Source: Botryococcus braunii (Eukaryota; Chlorophyta; Trebouxiophyceae). Taken from it: DNA of 10,000 nt. The stretch spans positions 173,817 to 183,816 of the forward strand of contig KV908430.1 of assembly GCA_002005505.1 (NCBI GenBank), given 5' to 3'. How positions within the stretch are numbered: position 1 is the first letter of the stretch; each line of letters begins with the position of its first letter. Positions 1 through 8,044 of this stretch are shown piece after piece. A model generated the notes under the pieces. The model did not search any database and was not told the DNA's origin. It was given only the letters and a program-made list of their open reading frames with translations. Position numbers and translations under genes: made by a program.

Positions 1-235
1 TAGTGGCTGTGTCTCGTCGGCCTAGCTTCTACCCACGTTTTGCTTTGCTCATGTAGGACCTTGATATGGAAGATTGTAGGCTGTAAGCGCAAAGTGGGGT
101 TTTGCAGGCCAGGCTTGCATGAGTAACGCTGTGACAAGACTTCTTGTCATGGGTGTGGCAGGCGATATGGGAAGGGGTTTGCCGATATCTGCGCAGGGAT
201 TCGCCAAATTGCGGTTTCAAACAGCTTTTTGAGAT

Positions 236-1471
236 TTGCAGTCGGCGTCGCCCGACGAACTTTGGGCCCGAAACAGTGCGGTTGCGGAGGGGGTACCTGT
301 CTTCGATGACGCCCTCCATTCCTCCCTCAGGCGAATTGTGGAGGCGGGGGGCCCTGGCTTCGGTTCTCTACAGGCGGAGACAGCCGCACTACCCCTTTCA
401 GCTGGTGGCTTGGGGATTGTTAGGGCTGAGGACATTTTGCCCGTGGCCTTATTAGCTTCCGTCCTACAGAACCAACGCGTCCAGAAGGAGGTCCTGGCGG
501 GTTGGGAGGTGCCGATGTCTAGGACCGTTGAGGAGGCACGGTCGTCCTTCCTTGACGTTTGCCCGGATTTCGATTGGGAGCTTCTCGATGAGGCGTTTCT
601 TGATACTGATGTCCAACGCAAGCTGGGTAAGCTTCTTCGAATATTCGTAGGCGAGCCCTTCTTGCGTTGCCCGTTCGGGAACGTCTCATTCAGGTCCTGA
701 ACTCGGCGCCCCGCCCTCATGCCTCAGGGTGGCTCCAAGCGCTCCCGGTTGAGCGCATGGGCCAAGTAATGGCCAGCACCGAGTTTCGGTGTAGGCTTCG
801 ATATCAATTGCTGATTCCGATGTTCCCTAGGGGGCTCCAAGTCCCCGGTGTGGTCAGGAGATGGATCGGTTTGGGGATCACGCGGTCCAGTGTCGAGCTG
901 GTCGTGGGGTGGTTGTCACCTCTCGCCATAATGCGGTACGGGATCTGCTGTTTCGGATAGGAAAGGAGGTGGAGGCTGCCGTCAACCGGGAACCTCCACT
1001 TCCGGTTCGGGTCCTGGGTTTTGAGACGCGTAGGCCGGACTTGGTCTTTCTTGATTGGGTTGGGGGGCGGGATCTCTATGTCGATGTGGTGGGAACCTCT
1101 CCACTTGCCGCCTCTTATTGGGCTGGTGGTGGGGAATTTGTGCCTGGTGGGGCTGCGGCACGGGCTGCGGCTGGCAAGCTGGCCTCGTGCAGGGAGGTTC
1201 TACTTAGGCAGCCACCCCATGTCGTTTTCCGCCCCTTTGCCTTTGAGACATTTGGGGGCTTGATACGGCGGCGGAGGAGTTCTTGATGCGGCTCCAAGGC
1301 CTGGTTAATCAGGCGCTAGTTGCGCATGAAGACCTTGGCTGGTTTTTAGTATTAAGAATGAAGCTTATCCTAACCTCACACCAGAATTCGTGCATGGTTT
1401 TCTACGCATCGGCGGGTGAGCTTTGCTGGTTTATTCGTTACCATCTCATCAGGCCCTTTGGGCTGGGTTGA
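236..1471 (+). pseudogene. Non-LTR retrotransposon ORF remnant (post-RT region, CCHC-like knuckle, restriction-like endonuclease-type domain)
   Basis: Family resemblance is recognised by eye. The first block (236 to about 645, one frame) contains ALPLSAGGLGIVRAEDILP, like the conserved 'LP...GGLG' segment after the reverse transcriptase in plant and algal LINE-like ORFs. The second block (about 631-830, next frame) holds ASGWLQALP and FRCRLRYQLLIP. The third (about 834-1257, third frame) holds CGQEMDRFGDHAVQC, then SRHN, then RRPD-x14-D (RPD at 1032-1040, Asp at 1083-1085), then PFAFETFG. The CCHC + RHN + PD-x12-14-D order is that of the restriction-like endonucleases of R2/Dualen-type elements. 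A fourth block (1259 onward, back in the first frame) continues with LDTAAEEFLMRLQGLVNQ. Each step shifts the frame the same way, so no intact protein is made. The RT core itself is not visible; it would lie upstream of the window. The N-terminal limit is unclear because frame 1 is also open upstream of 236. Certainty is high for a retroelement, moderate for the endonuclease type. Confidence 0.72.
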
Positions 1472-1476
1472 TGTAA

Positions 1477-1494
1477 TTCTTTCTTTCTTTCTTT
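1477..1494. repeat. Short (TTCT)n tract after the retroelement remnant
   Basis: About 4.5 copies of TTCT begin six bases after the last stop codon of the retroelement block. Non-LTR elements often end in a simple repeat or A-rich tail, so this may mark the old 3' end, but no target-site duplication was found. Confidence 0.5.
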
Positions 1495-1613
1495 GCGATT
1501 GCCCGGGCCGTTGGGCGGCAGTTGGCGGCGAGGCTCCCATATGGGGGGATTGACGTTAGGGTTTAGGTTTGTGCGGCTTCTGTGTGCGGGGTGTGATTTC
1601 CTCCTTGTAATTT

Positions 1614-1804
1614 GAAACAGTGCCGGTTTCGATCACACCGCAGGGTGTTGGGTTCGACCATTCGTGTCGTGCGTGCCAGTTGGTACTTTGATGCACCTTA
1701 CCAGCAAAATGTGAGCTGATACTCCAAAGTCTGCGATTTTTTGGTACGAATGAAGGGGAGCTTGTAGGCAACCTCATGCGAAGGGCGAAGCGCAATATAT
1801 ACCG
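1614..1804. repeat. 191-bp direct repeat, copy 1
   Basis: It starts GAAACAGTGCCGGTTTCGAT and ends GCGCAATATATACCG. It aligns to 1832-2022 without any gap at a constant offset of 218, with 11 differences counted by eye (about 94% identity). The minus strand is open through the copy (for example SISSHFAGKVHQSTNWHA), but most differences between the copies change the amino acid, so a conserved protein is unlikely. The family is not recognised. A GGTTCGAC-like B-box resemblance was noted but no A-box was found, so it is not called a SINE. Confidence 0.85.
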
Positions 1805-1831
1805 ACTGTCGGCCCGAGAAACTTTCGCGCC

Positions 1832-2022
1832 GAAACAGTGCCGGTTTCGATCACACCGCGGGGTGTTGTGTTCGACCATGCGTGTCAAGCGTGCCAGTTG
1901 GTGCTTTGATGCACCTTACCAGCAAAATGTGAGCTGATACTCCAATGTCTGTGAGTTTTTGGTTCGAATGAAGAGGAGCTTGTAGGCAACCTCATGCGAA
2001 GGGCGAAGCGCAATATATACCG
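1832..2022. repeat. 191-bp direct repeat, copy 2
   Basis: Second copy of the element at 1614-1804, separated from it by 27 bp (1805-1831). Identity stops abruptly at both ends: upstream of GAAACAG and downstream of TATATACCG the flanks are unrelated. The minus-strand frame open in copy 1 is closed here by a TGA (TGGCACGCTTGA on the minus strand), which argues against function as a protein. Confidence 0.85.
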
Positions 2023-2261
2023 GTACATTTCTTCACGCTTATCATGATAGAGGATTGTTGTCAGGTGGAATAAAACCATGCCAGTGCTTCAGAGGTCAAA
2101 GTCTGTGAAACATCGCACTGCCTTCTTCAGCAAGAGGCGGACGTCTTACCTCCTTAAGAAGGACTTTACAAGCTGCTTTTGACTGTGTTGATTGTTGTAT
2201 TAGCACTGGGGTTCCGAAGGTTGGATAGAGTGCTTCGAGGTTCCTCCCTATGCTTCATATC
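2023..2261. other. Upstream region of the F-box/LRR gene; no gene seen
   Basis: This lies between the 191-bp repeats and the candidate first exon. An ATG at 2078 opens a short basic reading frame of 34 codons (MPVLQRSKSVKHRTAFFSKR...) ending in TGA; nothing identifies it. It also contains AG|GTCAAA, a possible donor of the right phase, so it is an alternative first exon for the downstream gene. The promoter of that gene should lie here, but the only TATA-like string is the TATATACC at the end of repeat copy 2 (2013-2020). Confidence 0.35.
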
Positions 2262-2284
2262 ATGGCCACTGTGTTGTGGCGAGG
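2262..2284 (+). CDS. Candidate short first coding exon of the F-box/LRR gene
   Basis: ATG at 2262 has A at -3 and G at +4, a strong start context. It reads MATVLWR plus two bases (GG), followed by GTAGAG. Splicing from 2284 to the acceptor at 2508 would complete a Gly codon and keep the F-box frame open, giving MATVLWRGATIEDLSLELL. The donor GTAGAG departs from GTRAGT, so the match in phase could be chance. Alternatives are an exon starting at ATG 2078, or a more distant exon. Confidence 0.3.
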
Positions 2285-2508
2285 GTAGAGATAGCACTAG
2301 GGATAGCATCTTTTCAACGGGGCTCTAGAGCAGTCTCTAACCCCGAGTATGAGCGCACCAAGTGCATGGCAAACTGGCCCGCCCCTGAGCAATAAGCTCT
2401 GTGCTATGCATCTCTGATATATCTTCAGCTCTCCCACACGCCTTGGGTTGCCGGGCGGTCCTTTGACTGGGCTTTGCTCCCTAAACACTGTTTGGTGCTA
2501 ATTTTCAG
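2285..2508 (+). other. Candidate intron with acceptor ATTTTCAG
   Basis: The 3' end GCTAATTTTCAG|GG at 2497-2510 is a good splice acceptor immediately before the F-box. TTGAC at 2463-2467 is a possible branch site. The downstream frame is open back to a TAA at 2393-2395 but contains no ATG anywhere in 2396-2593, which is the main reason to infer an intron. A second acceptor-like site, ATCTTCAG|CT ending at 2428, would give a longer exon in phase 0. The donor side is the uncertain part. Confidence 0.45.
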
Positions 2509-4267
2509 GGCGACGATAGAGGATCTGAGCTTGGAGCTTCTGTCACACATAATTTCGTTTTTGGAGAAGCCATGCGGTCTCTGGACAACGCGCATGGTCA
2601 GCCGGACCTTTCGAGCTGCAGCAAACAGAAACGTGTCCCGCGTGAGGGTCAGCGGGTGCATTATACTGCAGGACGTTCAGTTTGAAACCTTCACATGCAG
2701 AGTCAGCCCAGAATTGCTGCGTGCCCTGCACAAGCAACCACGCGATCTGGATGGGCTCGACCTCAACCGATTACTATATTGCCGGTGCGAGGGTGGGGTG
2801 AAGCTCGGGGATGCCTGCTACGCTCCTGAGTTCCTCCCTCACACCTGTGAGGCTACCATCCGCTTGCCGCCGTCAGACATCATCACAACCAGGCCTCTCA
2901 GAACAGAGGAATGCACAGATGCCACTTGCTTGGTGCCCCGTCCTGTTCCCCTTGAAGTGGCACTGGCCCACATGCCAATGTTGTGTGAACTCTGGTTCCT
3001 GGAGCAGTACAGGCTTCCCCCAACCCTGATCACGCACCTGACGAGCGTGACAAGCTGGAGGCTGTGGGGCACTGTCAACCACGACGAACTCGCCGCCCTC
3101 GCAAGTGTCTGCTCGATCAAGTCTCTCGGCCTGACAACACACTGGGAGGATGTTGATCAATCTGCTAGGCAGGTCCAGACAGTTTGCAGTGGGGCCTTCT
3201 CCCACCTCCGCAGCTTGAGCCTGGCGACAGTCAGAGCCCATGTCTGGTGCCTGTCAGCTCTTAGTTGCCTCACCGGACTGTCCCTCACCCTCCACGACTC
3301 TGGTGAGGCCCGGCTGGAGCCCCTGGCAGCGCTGACAGGCCTACAAGAGCTGCACATTTCCCTTCAGCAAGGACATGCTCTGGATCGTGAACTTGAGTGC
3401 ATCTCTGCTTCTTGGTCCTTCCTGGGTGCCCTGACAGGCCTCACAAGCCTCCACCTTGACAATGGAGGATGGGTGTTGGGTAACGCATCGGAGCTGCTCA
3501 CCCTGACGGCTCTGGCCCGCCTGCGGGACCTGAGCTTGGGAGCCATTCCGGACACCCCCTCTTATGAGGACGGATCCCCCCTTCCCCGGGAGCTTGCTTT
3601 CCTCGGGACTGCCACTGCATTGCAGGACCTTGAGTGCCACATTGCGGTGGAGTACTTCCTAGAGCTCAGCACATCTGCATATGCAGCGCTTCAGCATGCA
3701 CTGGCCCGCCTGGGAAGCCTCACTGCTCTGCGACTGATTTGCATGTTTGTTGAGGAGGATTCGCCCTACACCTATCGGCCGCTCGAGCTGTGTTCCTGCG
3801 CAGCCAGCCTTCGGAGGCTCGTGTTTGAAGATTCCTGGAACAAAGCTGCTGAGGCACCCCGGCCGGGCATGCTCTCCTCCCTCCAACACCTGCAGTGCCT
3901 CGAGCTGATGTATCAGCAGGAGCCCCTCCACACAGCCAGTCTGCTGAACGGCATCAACCCACATCAGCTGACAAGGTTGCGTTTAGAAGTTGACAGTCTG
4001 ACGCACGATGTGATGAAGCCGATTCTCCACTTTACGCAGCTGAGGGACCTGGAGTTTGAGAACGAGTCTGCTTCTCTGCGCACCTTGCTGCAGCTGTTTT
4101 CCCTGCCTAGCCTCACGCGGCTAGATATGCACAATCAGTTCAGCGATGACATGCATTCCTTGTCAGGTGATGCCTGGCGAGTAGTGGTGGAGGAAACGTT
4201 GGAAGCCGTCCGGGAAAATGTGGATCGATTGCGGCACGGATCTGGCTGGCCACCTTTTGAGTTGTGA
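2509..4267 (+). CDS. F-box-like / leucine-rich-repeat protein (main exon)
   Basis: About 585 codons. The first ~45 residues (IEDLSLELLSHIISFLEKP then RMVSRTFRAAANRNVSRV) follow the F-box pattern L-x-x-E-L-L-x-x-I-x-x-x-L ... V-x-R-x-F/W. A Cys-rich linker follows (six Cys at about residues 90-140), then at least ten irregular LRRs to near the C-terminus, for example HLRSLSLATV, LTGLSLTLHD, LTGLQELHISL, LTGLTSLHLDN, LARLRDLSLG, LGSLTALRLI, LQHLQCLELM, HQLTRLRLEV, FTQLRDLEFEN and LPSLTRLDMHN. F-box/LRR proteins act as substrate adaptors of SCF (SKP1-cullin-F-box) ubiquitin ligases; the substrate here is unknown. The first in-frame ATG (2594) lies inside or after the F-box, so the start must be in an upstream exon. 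The final codons TTG TGA overlap a consensus donor GTGAGT at 4264-4269, so a further 3' exon is possible. Coding character is strong. The F-box is less certain than the LRRs because F-boxes are weakly conserved. Confidence 0.82.
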
Positions 4268-4690
4268 GTACACCAGAGCGCCCCTTCCCAGTTTTGATGG
4301 ATGTTCTTAGGTGAACTGTCAGCAGGGCCTGGGGATCTTGCCCTGCTCCTGGGTATGTGATAAGATTGTTGGAACACTTCTTCAATGGCCCAAACGGTGT
4401 TTTTGGGAATTTGCTTGGTGACTTGCATTAAGGCTGTACCCCGAGAATTCATACAAGCGTTAGGTCCATTGCGAGTGCAGCTGCAATCCATCCCGAATCT
4501 CTGTATCATATGTTGTTTTAAACGGTCAAGTGTGTGTCTTTTGGTGATTTGTGAACGCATTCCAAGTCCAGGGCCAAGATTCGGAGGATTGTGTCAACTG
4601 CTTTAGAAGGCATGCTCGTAGTGAGGAGCGGAAGTTAGTGTGTTTACTTCAGTCGCAAGTTTTGGGGCGGAGTTCTTCCCTGTTGAAGGC
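4268..4690. other. 3' flank of the F-box/LRR gene; no gene seen
   Basis: AT content rises relative to the LRR exon and no convincing reading frame is present. No TGTAA (the green-algal polyadenylation signal) and no AATAAA was seen, so the transcript end cannot be placed. Acceptor-like strings such as GTTCTTAG|GTGAA and CTGTCAGCAG|GG occur around 4303-4326. Confidence 0.4.
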
Positions 4691-4874
<184 letters not shown>

Positions 4875-5690
4875 GGATGAATTGAGTGGTTTCATGGAGC
4901 CATCGTCAGCTATCGTCATGCTATGAATTTATAGAAGGGAAGCCATAGTTTAGAAAGAAACCATTTTCACGTTTAGAACTTGTGTTTCTGGCTTCATGTT
5001 TATCTCACATTCTTTCCCCCATCACACGGGACTGGGAGAACCCCTTGGCACATGGTTGATCCTCCCACAGGGTTGTACGTGGGGTAAGCCCATGGCATGT
5101 AGGTGGTTGCACCTGCTTCAAGTAGTGACGTCAGCGTTGTGACATTGGGTATTTTCTGCCGCAGGGTCTTATTCTGATGACGTGCCATGCTCTTACATTG
5201 TCTCAGCGGGCAGCGGGCTGGCAGGCAGCATCGTACAGCATGGCAAACGAAGTGTACCGGATTTCTTGGTTCAGGGCAGCCAGTGAAGGCACTCTTGTTC
5301 CCGTTAAGTGGGCGCCCATGATCCTGACTGGGTCGAGATTTGTATTTTGCTGTCTTGAAGGGTCTGGAAGGAATGGTTTGGGTTTAAAGGACACCCCCAT
5401 TGCCCTTTGGCTTGGGAATATTTGAGGGGAGGGATTGTCATTTGGAAAATGCTATCCATGTGGTCTCTATGGTACTTACGGATCCTATACTTATGAATCT
5501 TAGGTTGTTCCGCAGGCATACATGGGCAGGTGTAGGGGCTGAAAGGATCTCACAGTACTTGGAGCTTGGCTGACAATGCATCTAGTATGGAGTACAGGTG
5601 TGTTTTTGAACAGAACAGAAGTACAGTACCGTCCGCTATTGTTTTGTGTTCGATTAGGAGGGCGGCTTAGTGAAACTCCGGCATATTCTT
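4875..5690. other. Unassigned intergenic sequence with bZIP-like ACGT sites
   Basis: No recognisable protein. It contains a perfect TGACGTCA palindrome (5126-5133) and TGACGTG (5178-5184), both ACGT-core sites of the kind bound by plant bZIP factors. Splice-like strings also occur: GG|GTAAGC near 5081 and TTTTCTGCCGCAG|GG ending at 5165. An 82-codon ATG frame at 5177-5425 shows no known motif and is opposed by an equally open minus frame, so it is not called as a gene. Confidence 0.35.
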
Positions 5691-5707
5691 CGAGCCTGTG
5701 ATTCCTG

Positions 5708-5736
5708 GAGCAAAGGTATCTGTAATTCCTTTGCTC
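5708..5736. other. Hairpin in copy A
   Basis: A perfect 9-bp inverted repeat GAGCAAAGG / CCTTTGCTC encloses an 11-nt loop (TATCTGTAATT). The equivalent position in copy B keeps most of the stem. No T-run follows, so it is not a transcription terminator. Confidence 0.6.
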
Positions 5737-6011
5737 TCCTAATGACTCTAATGAGACAGCGACTCTGGGTTGGTGTGATCTTGAAGCATCAGCTGGATAG
5801 AGAGTTGCTGCTAACCCCTCATCTGAGTTGCTAACGGTTGCACTTGCGATCTTGCGATGGATGCATGCGTTCCTCATCACGCTGGAAGGCTTAGGTATTA
5901 ATTACCGCTTAGTGATCAATGACCTGCCATGAGTTCGTTATGGCTATTCAGATAGCAGTTCGTACCGGTGTTGCTTGAATGTGGTGTCGAGATCACTGTG
6001 AAGAAGCAACA

Positions 6012-6083
6012 GTGCGGTACGGTGTGATACGGTGCGGTGCGGTACGCACTACGCAGTGCGATGCGGTGCTGTGCTGTGCGATA
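6012..6083. repeat. Degenerate GTGCGGTACG-type short tandem repeats
   Basis: About seven imperfect copies of a roughly 10-bp GTGCGGTACG unit (variants GTGTGATACG, GTGCGATGCG, GTGCTGTGCT). They lie inside the ~170 bp that copy A has and copy B lacks, so they probably arrived with, or expanded within, that insertion. Confidence 0.6.
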
Positions 6084-6267
6084 CTCACTGCAATGTATTA
6101 CTTGACTGAACTATTTTTAGGAGTGTGCATTGTGTTCGTTATTGAAATGTTGCTTTCGAGACATTAGACTCTATGGGCCGGTAAAGTGGTTACGGGCTGT
6201 GTAACCGAAAGCAATTGTTGGGAGGGAACACATGTAATGCAATACATTTGTCATGAGATTGTTGGAA

Positions 6268-6597
6268 CCTGTGTTACCTGGAGCAAAGGTATCTGTAACA
6301 CCTTTGCCTTTTGTCCATAGACTCTAATGAGGCAGCGTCTCTTGCTTGGTGTGAGCTTGGAGCATCAGCCGGTTAGAGAGTTGCTGGAAGTTCGCATGAC
6401 TATTAATTAATAGCCATGGCAGTAATGTCAGTAATGGCCATTACGGCTATCATATAAGATAGCAGTCGGTGTTGCTTGAGTGTGGTGTCGAGATCACCGT
6501 GAAGAGCCAATTGGTTGCAGCGGTTAAGGAGTTAAGGGTTTTGTAACCGGTGCTGAATATGGGCAGCAACTGTTTGGACGAAACATATGTGTAAAGA
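6268..6597. repeat. Diverged tandem duplication, copy B
   Basis: Second copy of the 5695-6242 element, almost abutting it (25 bp between them). It starts CCTGTGTTACCTGGAGCAAA and ends near GACGAAACATATGTGTAA, which corresponds to GAGGGAACACATGTAATG at the end of copy A. It carries a related hairpin: an 8-bp stem GCAAAGGT (6283-6290) / ACCTTTGC (6300-6307) with loop ATCTGTAAC. Confidence 0.7.
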
Positions 6598-6690
6598 CTG
6601 CAGCTCAAACGCCTTCTTCATCCACTACACACAGGCCCACATGCCATTCCGGCTTCAGTGCAGCCGCAGGCTCTCTTTTATCCTGATCCC

Positions 6691-6691
<1 letters not shown>

Positions 6692-6770
<79 letters not shown>
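6692..6770. repeat. (AC)n microsatellite
   Basis: An uninterrupted AC/CA alternation of 79 bp (about 39 units). The Thr-His reading frames across it are artefacts. It is the reverse complement of the (TG)n tracts 300 bp downstream. Confidence 0.98.
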
Positions 6771-6772
<2 letters not shown>

Positions 6773-6778
6773 TACAGA

Positions 6779-6857
6779 AAAACGTATTTTGCTCCAGATC
6801 GGGGATGACAGACGTATCTTGCAAAACGTATCTTGCTACAGATCTGGGATGACAGAC
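6779..6857. repeat. Tandem repeat of 44-bp period
   Basis: The 35-bp block AAAACGTATTTTGCTCCAGATC... (6779-6813) recurs at 6823-6857 with about 3 substitutions, offset exactly 44. The intervening CGTATCTTGC (6813-6822) is itself a partial third copy of the same start. It lies a few bases from the end of the (AC)n tract, consistent with slippage or repair at that site. Confidence 0.8.
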
Positions 6858-7045
6858 ATTCAAAAGGAACAGAAACATTTTCCCCTTAACTACTGAGGAG
6901 TGCTTGTACGTATTGACCAGTAAATCCGCATACGTGAATGGCAGAGATAAATATAAAATACGCAAGGACCAAAAACGATTCTCCCTAGGGCTTGATGTCA
7001 TATAGTTGCTCATCTGTCTAATATCAGCCACAGGAGGAATTTTGA

Positions 7046-7366
<321 letters not shown>

Positions 7367-8044
7367 TGCGTGTCTGTGTCTGTGTCTCTAACTTTTCATG
7401 CGTACATGGTTGTGCGCACTAGACGGTGAGCAGCCAATGGAAATGCTTTGCCAATTGGGGGGGGGGGGAGTCGTTGTCCCATGCAAAGCGACTTAGAATG
7501 GGATGGCTTAGACGATTCCCTTCGCTCCTGTGCTTTTCCGCCCAATTCGGTATACGCCGACGGTGGCTTGCTCACCTGCCTCATGTGCGTTGGCGCAATA
7601 GTGCTTTTCGCCTCCCAGGAGAGCATTTCAAAAATTTATGCGGTTTAGGCCTAAACCGCCTAGGCAAGGGTCCCATACACTTCCTGTTAATGCGGGAGAC
7701 AGCAGGGCAGTCCTTGAGCCCAGATGAATCCTCTGAGTCGATATGCACCAGGTGTTGTCCTGGTTTTGTTCTCCTTGTTTTAGGTCCTAGTACGACCAGC
7801 CTACGTGGAGGCTAGCAGTACAGTCTCCTTATCGAACCGTCCGAGGTTTGCGACGCTTTAAAGGCGCCTCAGGAAAGTTCGCGGTCATACTTTGCTGGAG
7901 AATCTTGTTTGATGAGTAAGTCCCAAGGACTACGGGACTACGGAAGTTTTGTAAAAGGACAAAGAATAGTCATACGAACGATTCGCTGTCTCCGGAGAAA
8001 TGGATCCAATAGAGCTATAGCTAGGGTGTGTAGCAGCTAATCCC
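7367..8044. other. Unassigned sequence; no gene seen
   Basis: It contains a G12 homopolymer (7457-7468), a perfect 20-bp palindrome (7640-7659) and a GTAAGT donor-like string (7916-7921). Overlapping open frames on the plus strand (7426-7815 and 7448-7648) match no family that could be recognised and are not called. A CCAAT (8005-8009) lies 36 bp upstream of the ATG at 8045. Confidence 0.35.
7640..7659. other. Perfect 20-bp palindrome with telomere-like halves
   Basis: Each half is GCGGTTTAGG followed by its reverse complement, so the centre reads TTTAGG/CCTAAA with no spacer. The halves resemble single plant telomere units meeting head to head. Symmetry ends sharply at T7639 and C7660. Confidence 0.75.

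Larger units (their letters stand above)
5695..6242. repeat. Diverged tandem duplication, copy A (with internal insertion)
   Basis: It starts CCTGTGATTCCTGGAGCAAA and matches copy B through GGAGCAAAGGTATCTGTAA, GACTCTAATGAG, AGCATCAGC, TAGAGAGTTGCTG, GATAGCAGT, GGTGTTGCTTGA and GTGGTGTCGAGATCAC. It resumes after about 170 extra bases (6008-6178) with CGGTAAAGTGGTTACGGG...TGTAACC. Identity in aligned blocks is roughly 80%. No protein is encoded consistently in both copies. The family is not recognised; it could be a transposable-element fragment. Confidence 0.7.

Noticed and set aside
1614..2022. SINE or tRNA gene suggested by GGTTCGA-like strings
   Set aside because: No A-box, cloverleaf or oligo-A/T tail could be found, and the B-box match is partial and differs between copies.
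1556..2079. Minus-strand reading frames containing RYILRFALRMRLPTSS in both 191-bp copies
   Set aside because: Most differences between the copies are non-synonymous and copy 2 has an early TGA; the shared peptide only reflects the DNA duplication.
2839..3964. Several minus-strand ORFs of 90-120 residues
   Set aside because: Shadows of the GC-rich F-box/LRR exon on the opposite strand; no family resemblance.
5177..5425. ATG-initiated 82-codon ORF after an acceptor-like CCGCAG
   Set aside because: No recognisable motif, and an equally open antisense frame; not enough to call a gene.
5708..5736. Hairpin considered as a bacterial-type terminator
   Set aside because: No T-run follows and the context is eukaryotic.
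6587..7031. Thr-His and Cys-Val reading frames across the (AC)n tract
   Set aside because: Repeat artefacts with no supporting flanking domain.
7426..7815. 129-codon plus-strand ORF with a Cys-Cys-Pro end and the overlapping 66-codon frame with a hydrophobic stretch
   Set aside because: The two overlapping frames cannot both be real, neither matches a known family, and the region includes a G12 run that shifts frames easily.
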